From Archilochus colubris (taxonomy: Eukaryota; Chordata; Aves; Apodiformes; Trochilidae): a DNA stretch of 64,000 nucleotides. Location of the stretch: assembly GCA_023079485.1 (NCBI GenBank), contig CM041083.1, forward strand, positions 61,509,810 through 61,573,809. Direction: 5' to 3'. The notes under the pieces were generated by a model, which saw only the letters and a program-made list of their open reading frames with translations, made no database searches and was not told where the DNA came from. This document shows, one piece after another, positions 35,610-46,598 of the stretch (position 1 is the first letter of the stretch; the number at the start of each line of letters is the position of its first letter). A program made the position numbers and the translations under genes.

Positions 35610-38600
35610 TGCTATGAATATTACTGCTGAGGAAGTCAGAGGTTTAACTGCAAACTCCATCTGCCTGCATACCAGCAAGTAGGCTTTTAAAGGCATGATT
35701 TCTAGGGCCTTGTAGCAGTTTTGAAAGAGTCACTTTGGCCAATGAAACCAATATGGGGTAAAATAAAAAGCAGGATGATAAGGAACAGTATAGACTGGGA
35801 AGAGGGCAATTTCAGGTTCATATACCACAAGTGAGTAAGCTGAAGCCAGTGTGCCTCTCTGTTGGAGGGTGCCTTCCAGGTCAAGTGAAGACAACCTGAT
35901 GCATTGTTAGAGCCTGAAGATCCAGGAGAAGACATTAGTCTGACTGGAGATATGGGCTTTCCTCTTTCCCAAGGTGAGGCAAGTTCACTTGGGCTCAAGC
36001 CATGGAAAGGGGTAGCCAAACAGAGAGTTACTGGGAAGGACATCTCTACCTAGCACAAGGGCTGTAATGTCTTCATATGGATAGAGAAAAAGATAAATAA
36101 ATCCCATTTCAGATGGCAGTAATGCTGTAAAAAAAAAAAAAATGCAAGCAGGCAACAATGGAAGGCTTCTGGGCAGCTTTCTTATTAGTACTTCACAACT
36201 GCTAGAAGAGAGCTTGAGGCTGGGTCCTTCACCAGCACACTTTAGGGGAATTTTTTTACTCTGCTTAAAGAATATTGCTCATGGAGGTCACCTGGAGGGA
36301 TGACCTGGGAAGAAGTGAAGTGATGAAATTAAAACCTCACATTCCATTAAGAAATCTGCCTCTGCATTTGTTTTCTCTGTGCCTCAGACTGAACTGCATT
36401 TCTGTATTTCTGCCAAATAGCTTTTCCTGTATCATATATCTTTGGGTTTAGCCAGACAATGGGGAAGTAATAAATTTGAGCATAAAGAACAAGGGAACAA
36501 AATGCAGAAGTTTTACATTGCTGTCCTATCAGTCTGAGAAAACATGCAAGATCTTGGTTCAAGAAATGATAAAGAAACACATGGAGCAGCACTAATTCCT
36601 CTCAAGTGCTTTCTTGAGAAACAGCTTCTCTTATCTTAACCCCAAAATTACCTTTGTTCCTTGCAAATTTTTTTCTTAATCCCAGAGAGGGATGACTGTT
36701 CTTTCAGCAGTGAAAAATTATTTGCAGAAATAACAAACCTATTGTAACCGAAATGACAGATGGCACTGCTAATCTCAAAGGGAGGAACTTCACAGAACAC
36801 AAAAATTCCCATTTTTAGTCATTGCTGTGCTTCTTTCACTCCAGCAACTCAGCCCACATTAGCACTGACAGTGCAGTTGCAACAGGTCTGTCATGCTCTC
36901 ACCTATACCTGAACAAGGTTTTTTTGTGCTGTAAAATCTGTTTTCTCTCTGTATTACAGGAGGAAACATGATTAGCACTACCAATGTGTCTAAAACTGGT
37001 GGGACATTAGGACTGTTTTTATACACAACACAACAACAGATTTATCAAGCTTTGAAATACTGAGTGTCCTCATGGTTGTCTTTCTCCACTAAGGGTCAGG
37101 CTCTGCCTCTCCTGGTTGAAATGTCTTGGTTATAATGTCCAGCAAGAAGGTCTGTGTACTTGAACTGCAGGCAGAACTTCAACCAGAGAAGCACAAGCAG
37201 ATGTTGAGTGAGAGTCATGGATGGGATTTATGTCAGGTGAGTTTTATGACCCCTGTAGCAAAGCAAATTTTTTAGAAGCTGGGTTACTGCCCTGGCAATA
37301 TCCAACAGGAAAGAGACCGCTGCTGGGCTTCCAGCACACTTCAGCTTCTCATGGCCCAGTATACATACAGTTTGCACATACAGAATTGTATCTTCTGAGA
37401 ACCTCTTTATGAAAAATAAGCAAGCCCTCTCTGGCCAAAGACAACCCATTATCTCTGTCCGTTTACCTCAATAGGATGTCCTTCCCAAAGCTGGTCTTCT
37501 TTTGTTGCAAGGAACCAGCTTGGAGGTCAGAACTTTCAGTACTGATTCTGCCATCCTGTCAAAATCACATTTCTACACAGCCAATCCAAAGAGATCTCTT
37601 AATTTAATACAGAAAACCTACAATTACAATATTCTCTTTTCCAAGATTTGTGTGAAAAACAAGCACCCAGTAAAATGACTGTTGTTTGCAAGGGCCACTG
37701 TATACATTTGAAAGCAGACTTTATCTTCAATATCTAAAATGGATACATATTTAATTTGCCATTTTTCTGTACTTGAGAAATATTAATGTGACCCCCTAGG
37801 GCTAATTTAATATAGTTTTGTGAACGAAGCATCTGCTTCACATCTCCAAATAAATGAGTCTGAAATCTTTTACAGAGTGAATTGCATTAACCTTTCTAAT
37901 TATTTTTCTCCTGAGAAAGCACTTCTAGTTTTCTCCTGACAAAACATATTTCACTCCTGAAGCATATTTGCGACGAATAATTAAAACCAGAACGGAGCAA
38001 CCTCACACTTGCTCTTGTAAAACAAGGAGCTTAACAGCAGAACTGCAAATGCCAAAGAGCCTTGGAGCTCCATGCAGCCTTGGAGTTGCCTGTAACTGTG
38101 GCTGATAACAAATTCCATCCAGCACAATTCGTCTGCTAGCTACAGATTAACCAAAATAGCTGAAACCTTTGAAGTTAAGGTCTGACACCAGGAATGTGTT
38201 TAGTCCTCTCATTTAAAAAGTTCTACATTTGTCTTAAAAGCAGATGCTTCATTTGCTCCAGCAGAGCACTGTCTCTGCATTCCAGAGTGGCAGAGGATCA
38301 GTATTTATCACCAAAACCACCCCAGGTATATCCATGGAATCCTTAAAAGACTGAAAGCAAAGTGTGTGTCCTCCCTTTCTCCCCTTACCTCAGACTGTAC
38401 ACAACTCTGTTTTATGTTACTCCCTAGAGCCGCCAAGACACTGGGGTAGTGTCTTTCTATGATAAATACCAGCACATACCTTAGGAACTCAGCATGCTCA
38501 CAAAAGTGTGATGAGCTGAAGTGACAGTGCTCTGAGTCACCCACTGGCTGCTCTCTTTGAAGGGAATATGAAAATCAGAGACAGCGAAGCTGAAAGGATC

Positions 38601-40503
38601 ACCTTTCCTCTGCCTCTGGCAGTGCTATTCACATACCACTTGAATTTTTAGCTCAGATCTACAATGGAAAAAAATTATTTCACAATAGCCTCATTGAACG
38701 GGGCAAAAATGGAAAACTGGTGATTTGGTTCTACTATAAAACACACAGAATTATTTTGGACTAGGCACAATAGTTCCAAGTTTCAGCTTGGTATAATTAT
38801 AACCGTCCATTCCCATGCTGAACTTACATCAAAGAACAATTTATTTTGAGTAATAGCACATAAATCACCTTAACGTATGTAATTAGAAATGAAATGCAAT
38901 ATGTGCCTAGGCTTTCTATTGAGGAAGAAGGGGAAGTACAGATGGTTGAATTCATACTTTGTAGGAATTGCTTAACAACACTACTGGTAAAGATAAATCG
39001 CCCATCACCATGCAACAGATCAGGTAATGTTAAACAGCCAAACAAAAATAAAGCTGCTCAGCACAAAAGAAACCCATTATAAAAACAGTGGAAATTATAC
39101 ATGCCAAAACTAAATTAGTTCCTGGTATAACTCCACTATTACAGGAGGGGAGAAAAAAGGAAAAAACATCAAAAGTTTCACTTGAGCCTTCAGTTCCGCA
39201 GTGCCTGGTATTCCCAAAGACAGGCTGAAGCTCTGCCTCAGCCAGAGGTGGCCACCCATCCTCCTGGGACCACAGCCCCGAAATAACACCCCTTTTATGG
39301 CCCAGCTGCACACCTGGGATGGGAGGAGCAATAGGACAGATGGATGGCAAGGGTAGGATGGAGGGAGGTCACCACCATCCTTTCAGCAGGGCCAGACGGA
39401 CACCACAGTGGGGAGGATTAGGGTGGCCAAATCCCAGCACCACACAGCAGCTGCTTGGCTGAAGGAGTCTCCAGCAAGCCCGGGGTGTGTGTGTGTGTGT
39501 GTGTGTGTTATCAGCTGAACCAGCAGCAACTGCTTGAGCTGCAATCCCCTGAGTGTCCACAAGCAGTGTGGGGGCTCTCCAGGAGTCCTGGATCTTCAAT
39601 GCTGCTGCTGCTTTTCCCATGTTGTGGACAGGTAGGTGAAATGGCATCTTCACTTCTCCATCAAAACCCTCTACACTTTCATTCTTTTTTTCACCCCAAA
39701 GGACTGCTGATTGGCAAGACAGCCTCCCCTAGCCCAGTAATGCACATAGTTGCCATGGTTCTTTATATAAATACTACAAGATACAAGGAACATGTTACTG
39801 TGTACCATGCAGCAAACAAAAAATAATAAATAATCTGAAGGGAAGATGCTGACGTGGAAACCTTTTTGTAAACTGGAGAGAGTGAGTGGAATGTAAATGA
39901 GAAAAAAAGGCTTTGAACTATGAAAATGCTGTCTTATGAAGAAAAAAAAAATGCTGCCTGTGAGATACAGTGACTTTTCTGCTTCAAATAAAATGAAGCA
40001 GAAATGTCACTATGATAAAGCATCTATATCATGTAGCACACCAGGAACAGGAATGATTCTTGGCTGATGACTGCCTGCCTTGCTAAGTACATACTTTCCC
40101 CAAGCAGCTGCTGCACCTTATCTAAAGCTGGCACTGAAACTTTTGTAACTGATCTATATTCTAATAATTCTGATTGTATATAGTGGATTTACCACTTACT
40201 TTTAAAATTACTGTATTTAAATCCTTTTTACCCTGATAATTTATCAATGTATTCTTTGATTTGGCTCTGCTGTGTGGCATTTAAAATTAACATTGAAATT
40301 TGGCTCCAAGAAGAAAGCAAGGAGTATCTTTATTTACCCCCAGACACACACGTTAACCTTACCTAGATAGGCAGTCAAGGGACTACTGTGAACAGAAAGC
40401 TGTCCCTTTGGTTTTCAATGTCTTTCCACAGGAAAGTAGCCACAGAAAGGAAATAAAATTGTGACCAAAGAGTGAAGAGATCCTCTCTGCACATTCCCCA
40501 GCT
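35610..40503. other. Intergenic DNA without recognised genes
   Basis: Mostly AT-rich. It has an A-run at 36129-36142 and a (GT)12 tract at 39485-39508. The segment 37800-38120 has the look of conserved non-coding DNA (few simple repeats, even base use), but there is no direct proof. No exon or RNA gene was found. Confidence 0.55.
39485..39508. repeat. (GT)12 microsatellite
   Basis: Twelve uninterrupted GT dinucleotides. Simple repeat. Confidence 0.95.
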
Positions 40504-40509
40504 CTTAAT
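40504..40509. repeat. Target-site duplication CTTAAT (left) of ERVK LTR copy 1
   Basis: CTTAAT precedes the LTR and recurs at 40813-40818 directly after it. Confidence 0.88.
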
Positions 40510-40812
40510 TGTAGCGGGAGGAGCCCTTCTTGCTCCTAGGGCTGATCCTGAGGCCTCGGGGTTTAGCCCATTCCTGGACGATGTCCTAGGGCTGTTCCTG
40601 GGGCTCCGGGATCTACCCCTTCTTGCCTGCTCCTGGAGCTCCTCGAGCTGTGGACTTCTCCATCCTCACTGAAGAGTGAGAGCCTCTCCATGGGTGTCAG
40701 CTGCTCTCTTATTGGCCCCCTGCTCCTGCACATGCTCAGGAGGGAGGCCAGACACAGGTGAACCCACACCCACTCATCAATAACTCAGGGCACCTGGTCC
40801 TGTCTCACTACA
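40510..40812 (+). mobile_element. ERVK-type solo LTR, copy 1, with 6-bp TSD
   Basis: A 303-bp element with ends TGTAGCGGGAGG and TCTCACTACA, that is TG...CA with a 5-bp terminal inverted repeat TGTAG/CTACA. It is flanked by the 6-bp direct repeat CTTAAT (40504-40509 and 40813-40818). A 6-bp duplication is typical of class II (ERVK) integrations in birds. The second copy at 51044-51347 is inverted and nearly identical. It is small and has no coding content. The family name cannot be fixed without a repeat library. Confidence 0.88.
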
Positions 40813-40818
40813 CTTAAT

Positions 40819-42235
40819 TCGTTCCAGGATGTACCATCAGTTTAAGATGGAACCATACTTTATGGAGGGCACATGGGTCTGAACATACCCCCCGCCTTGT
40901 ATCTAGGAAGACAGGGAAAGAGAAGAGGGCTTTATGGAGACTGTCTTGGCCAGAAATATAGCATGGAAATTTTCAATAAACCAAAGCAACCAGGCACAGT
41001 AAGATAAAAAGTGGAATTACAACATCTCTCAGTCCCTAGTAAATATTTTGGAGTTAACTAAGATCTGGATTACTCAGCTTTCTGTAGCACTTGAGGAACC
41101 ATCACAGCAATTGCTGAAGCTGCCTGTACTGGGTGCAGTCACAACCCTTCTCTGTGTTTTAGTTGGTTTGTTTGTTTTCTAAAAAGTGGCTTTCTGAACT
41201 TACTTGTGCTCTTCCTCTCCTCTCAAATGTGTCTGCCCAAAGGAGTGTCAGCAGGACATAATCCAGTTCTTTGGAAGACTGATAGCAAAGAGCCAGCTGC
41301 ACTGGTTTTAGCCAGCTGGGAAAGTCTCCAGCAGTGGGGTTAATGTCCCCATGTTTTGTCCTTTCTTCCTCACGTGAGCTACAGTATATTTTAAAAGGAC
41401 TGCAGGGTTGCATTTGTGTATATATGTATGATTATATTTATTTTAGACACATTTTAAAGAAAACAAAAAAACTTTCATGTTATGTGTACAGTCCTAACCT
41501 AAAAGGTTATATAGTAATCGTGGTTATTGCTAAGAAATGTTAAAAATGATCCACTGGTTGTGTGTAACCACAATACTAACGCCATACATGCAAGAGGCTC
41601 CTTTACCCACTACTGTTGATGAAATAGCTATTTTTAGAAAACATATTTATTTACATACTCATGCTGAAGACTGAATAATGAATTCCTCAGGGTTATTTGA
41701 GGTTTGCACACACAAAAAAATTTGAGTGCTTACACAGCTGCTCCTGGACGTCTTCCCTTCTTTTTGGCAGTCAGGAGTGATCCGAGGCTCTGAAACAGAT
41801 TGTCCTGTTTAACATTGAAGTTAAGCAATAGAAAGGGCTAACAAGACCCTATAATAGTCCATAATGCTAAGATACACATTGTACTGAGGACCTGTCACCC
41901 TCTTTATTTGCAAGGATAATTAAGCAGCTACAGACAGGGGCATACAGGGCCTGTTTTTTAAGTCACAGCAGTCCCACGGAAATAAGGAAGATTTTCCACT
42001 GTCATGATCTGTTTCAACAGGTTAGGAAAATCTTTTACTCTCCCTTACCCAAATCACGATTCAGCAGTTTTGATTTCTATGGATGTAACCCTGCCCGTAG
42101 CCACTGCATAGTGCTGACTCAGCAAAGAATGGTAAAATAATGGGCCAAAACTCATCACTTTGCAGCTCTGGAGACATGAGACCACAGCCATACTTTCAGC
42201 TGGTAATGAGGGCAATCATGAGGATGATCTAAGGT
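40819..42235. other. Intergenic DNA without recognised genes
   Basis: AT-rich. It contains a perfect MEF2-type site CTATTTTTAG at 41628-41637, of unproven relevance. Nothing else is classifiable. Confidence 0.5.
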
Positions 42236-42341
42236 GGTGCTTAGGGACATGGTTTAGCAATGGAGTTGGCAGTGCTAGGTTAATGGCTGGACTTGATGAT
42301 CCTAAAGGTCTTTTCCAACCAAAATCATTCCATGATTCTTT
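42236..42341 (+). mobile_element. CR1 LINE 3'-end fragment (short)
   Basis: Only the terminal part of CR1: TTAGGGACATGGTTTAGCAA, GGCTGGACTTGATGATCCTA, AAGGTCTTTTCCAACC, then TTCCATGATTCTT. Confidence 0.9.
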
Positions 42342-45319
42342 AGAAGTCAGTGCCTCCAGGAGTTTACTGCTAGCATTGATGGGAGACATTATGGCTTGGG
42401 TTGAATCATGATGGAGAAGCTGGTATTTCTGGCTGCTTTTCAGCCTCTGCCAGCTTGGTCTGGCTGACATCATAACTTCACAGCTAAAATAAGGCTTCTG
42501 GACAGAAAGATTTCACCCAGACATTCACTGCAGCTCCCAACAAGCAAACCCCACTGTCTCTTAAAAACATCATGGTTCTGGGCTGTCAGTATTTACCAGT
42601 ATCCCACAGCAGTGCTGATGTGTCCTTGCAGTACTAATAGCTCCAGCTGCAATGAAGCTGACCTGGTGGTGAGCTTCAGGCAGGCAGGAGACGTCTGCAG
42701 TTTAAGGGCTGGGAGTGAGACAGGGGAATGGGCTCCCATGAAGAGCTTCAGAAGAAGGTAGACACTTTTCAAGCAACCCAGAAAATAAAATGTAGCCCTC
42801 CAATACACCCTGCATCCTTAAACATCCTGTGTTTCACTGACAGACCTGCTATTCCTATGCATGCCCTGTAATGCGACATTTAGGCTGCTAAGCACAAGAA
42901 GGGGGCTGAGGCGAACCTCTCACCCAGCAAACCTCATCAAGGAGCTCAGCCAGCACCAGAGGGTCCTATCAGCAGCAAAAGGAACTGGACCTGAAGACCA
43001 GGCTGGGCAGAGGCACTCCTGTAAGGTAACCAAAACCCATGCCCAGGGCTGAGCTGAAACAGGGCCCTGGATTTTTGTTAGGGTGGGGAGGCTCCAAGTG
43101 AAGCTGGGCAGGACAGAAAGAGCTGGTAGTGCCCTCAGGGGCTGGGCGGCCTCTAAAAGTGGGAGGCATCTTCTGGGAGGTCTTGACTCCTGAGTGTCAT
43201 CTACTTATGTGGGTCTTAGTTTTATTTCTGTGAATTACTGCTCAGTTGCTGCCTGCTTTGGACCTGGCAAAGTCCCCTGATTGCACAATGTTATTTTACC
43301 AGTGAAATTTCCCAGAACATGAATATCTTCCTAGAGGCTAACCGAGGAGAGAAAGGCCAAGTATCCCTCTGCCATCATTCCAGGAGGCTCCCAGCCCTCA
43401 TACCATATTATGATATGAGCAAAGCACAATGCACTATCTGCCCATCCCCTGGGTTCATTCACAAACTCCGTGTTACCAACCTCTTCAAGTATCTATTTGA
43501 TCCCTCATTTGAGTAATTTGAGCCTCATGCCCACATCTTAGGTAGAAACTGTAGTTAATGGATTTTTAGGTGAAAGAGAGACAGATGGTGACTATGACAC
43601 TTGACTATGATTCAGTCCAGGGGCTAATCTCCAGGAGACAACAAACCTATCTCACCTGATGACAGACACACACCTTCCACCTACAAGTTACCTAAATCCC
43701 TCAAAGCTGAGATCTAACATGTTCCCAGCTCATAACTCTTGCCATTTTTTCTTCTGATGGACACTTACACACTACTGCAAACCTGTTACTCACATAGGAC
43801 TTCATTTTACTGGGAGAGTAGACAAAAGATTTTACAGGGTATCAGCTTTCCAATGCTTGAAGTTCCTGACATAAACACACACATGTGCAACAGGAATTTA
43901 AAGCATTTCTTAAGCCTCAGCTGATAAGAGCAGTTAAACATTGCATCTGTACTCAAAAAATTCCTGCATTGTGCAAAATCCTCATCTACTTCTTGTACAA
44001 CTATTGCAAGAAACACTGACATGTCTCTCCAAATAAAAATGAAATGGCAAAGATAACACTTCTATTCACTGCCCTAAATATATTTCCTGTGATGCTACAG
44101 TTTATACAAAGGCTGTTTGTCATTTCCCATTATTTCTTCATATTCTGTGTCTGTAGTAACTACTGCTTCACTGTATTTAAACTATAAATTCATCTAGGCA
44201 CAGAAGACCTTACCATCATTATTTTCTTTGCTTGTAACTAGATCTTGCAAGAAATCATTACTGGCAGCAGAAGGAACAAGTAGTTTTGCTCCTAGTGGAT
44301 CATTCTTTTGAAGCAAAGATTTTTTTCCTACAAACGTGGTAGAAACATTAATTTTAAGGTTTCTCTTCCTCCTGAGTTTCATTCAGCCCTCATTCTGATA
44401 TCTTCTGGGTGACTGGCATGCAGACTACATAGAGTAGCACCTGGTTACACAGCAAATCTCTAAACATTATTAGATCAGAACATCCTGAAATGTCTTTGGG
44501 AATTGATATCATCTCATCATGATCAGCCATTCACTAACCACCTGCTTTTCTACATTGTTTATAGGTATTTCCAACAACACTGAGCTTAGATCAAGAAGGG
44601 ATTTCAGTTGATAATTCCCCCCCATTGCAAAAAAAATAACCTCTTTTTTCTGTTTGTTTCTTCTATCAGTATTTGCAGCTTGCCTTATTATGTATGTGGA
44701 GAAGTTTGTGACATGTTGGGAGAACTCCTACAGGACTTAAAGACTGCAGGTAAAATCACACTGTATGCTCTGTCCTGATAGCACAGCAATATAGATGGCA
44801 TGAACAGCCTGAACAGAGCACACTGACTAACAATTCCTCCCACAACTGGAGCAGGAACATAAATTATTAGTTTTCAGACCACAAACCCATCAAGATAACC
44901 ATCTGTGAACATCAAAGACAGCTATTTATGTAGATGATACAATACAGGGAAAATATCCACCAGTCTGGAAGGAGACACTTACCTATATCAGGAAACATCA
45001 TATTTCAGCACTTGCTTAAGTGGTCACCAGATTCCTGCTCTTTGGTTTAAATATATTCTGAATATCTTAAATCAGAAACAAAAATGTGCAACACAGCAAC
45101 TGTTCAGTATCCCTATCAAGACACAAGACATACAGACTGCAAAGTAAGAGAAGACACAGCACCATCATGGTACATACAAATGCCAAATGCTGTAAAATGT
45201 TCCAGGAGTCTCATGGAAGTATGGAGGTATGGTACTGATAGTTAAAGCTTACTCAGTTTGAAAACTCTAGTTTGCTTAGAGTTTGAAAACCCCATTCTGA
45301 GATGTACAAGAGAGGGAAG
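42342..45319. other. Intergenic DNA; one exon-like segment
   Basis: No recognised gene. The only structure that stands out is the exon-like segment at 44670-44749, listed separately. The region 42800-43160 is somewhat GC-richer and unclassified. Confidence 0.5.
44670..44749 (+). other. Exon-like segment of unknown origin
   Basis: A strong pyrimidine tract and TCTATCAG acceptor precede 80 nt that are open in one frame for 26 codons (ICSLPYYVCGEVCDMLGELL, then QDLKTA) and end CTGCAG|GTAAAA, a good donor. I do not recognise the peptide and found no convincing partner exons. It could be an exon of a long non-coding RNA, an alternative downstream exon, a relic, or chance. Confidence 0.25.
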
Positions 45320-45496
45320 GAAAGGGTCCTAGAACAGGTTGCCCAAGGAAGTTGTGGCAGCCCCTCCCTGGAAGTGTTCAAGGCCAGGTTGGATGGGGCC
45401 TTGAGCAACCTGGTCTAGTGGGAGGTGTCCCTGCCCATGCAAAGAGGTTGAAACTTGATGATCTTTAAGGTCCCTTCCAACCCAAACCATTCTAAA
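45320..45496 (+). mobile_element. CR1 LINE 3'-end fragment
   Basis: CR1 tail with AGAACAGGTTGCCCAAGGAA, GTTCAAGGCCAGGTTGGATG, CTTGAGCAACCTGGTCTAGT, then GATCTTTAAGGTCCCTTCCA and CCAAACCATTCT. It ends in the same way as the copy at 34705-35609, so it belongs to the same 3'-end subfamily. Confidence 0.95.
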
Positions 45497-46145
45497 GGGA
45501 GGCTGGAGACAATAATGAATATTTTATCATCTATACTATATCTTTAAGAAGATATTCTCACCCCAGCTCATGGAATACTCTTATGTGTCAAAACAAGGCA
45601 TCCTGACACCTTCTGGTGTCAGATAAACACAAGCCAAGTTTTAGCATTTTTTTTATGTTGCTATTTAAGGTCAATTAAATATATTTACTGATTTCATTGA
45701 AAGCTGATGTCCATCTCAACAGGTGCAAAACAGATAGACAGAGGACTGAAAGAACACAGGTAAAATTAAATTCAGTGCTCTGAATAGAGCCCAGAAAGCC
45801 CTTCACTCTCACTGCCCTAAGCCCCATTCCAAGCCCCACTGAAACACTTTGGTAGAGTCCAGGAAGATTTTAGCAATCCCAGAAAAAAAGTTCTGTGTTT
45901 TTCCTTGCAAGATAAGCAGAAATATCTCAGTAAAGCTTTCTGTGTCTGCCTCTGAATACTTGATCCTTTCTTCTTTGCTGCACTTTTTGTATCTTTCCCA
46001 TGCTAAAAAGCACCAAAATTTAGGGAAGAAAAAAGAGCTTCTACAGGAAACAGCAATTGAAAATGCTCATTCATGAGGAGAATTTACAGTACAGAACACT
46101 GGTTATTTCTAAGAATAGCTTTTATTTTTCTAAAGAAAAGCAGTG

Positions 46146-46598
46146 GTTCTGCCCCTGTACTCAGCACTGGTGAGGCCACACCTCAAGTACTGTGTCCAGT
46201 TCTGGGCCCCTCAGCTCAGGAATGAGATTGAGGTGCTGGAGCAGATCCAAAGGAGGGCACCCAGGCTGGTGAAGGGACTCCAGCACAAGTCCTGTGAGGT
46301 GAGGGAGCTGGGGGTGTTCAGCCTGGAGAAGAGGAGGCTCAGGGGAGACCTCATCACTCTCTACAACTCCCTGAAAGGAGGGTGTAGCCAGGGGGGGGTT
46401 GGTCTTTCCCCAGGCAACTCTCAGCAAGACAAGAGGGCAGGGTCTTAAGTTGTGCCAGGGGAAGTTTAGGTTGGATATTAGAAATAATTTCTTTACGGAG
46501 AGGGTGATCAGACATTGGAATGGGCTGCCCGTGGATCAAGGGTTGGACTTGATGATCTCAGAGGTCCCTTCCAATCCAGCCGATTCTATGATTCTATG
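46146..46598 (+). mobile_element. CR1 LINE 3' fragment
   Basis: It begins in the end of ORF2 (CCCTGTACTCAGCACTGGTG, translating to [19 protein letters not shown]) and continues through GAGAAGAGGAGGCTCAGGGG and GTTGGATATTAGAAATAATT to the end GATTCTATGATTCTAT. It is closely related to the minus-strand copy at 57382-57928. Confidence 0.96.

Noticed and set aside
39485..39508. Regular repeats as a CRISPR-like array
   Set aside because: Simple dinucleotide repeat in a vertebrate genome. No spacers or repeats of CRISPR type anywhere in the window.
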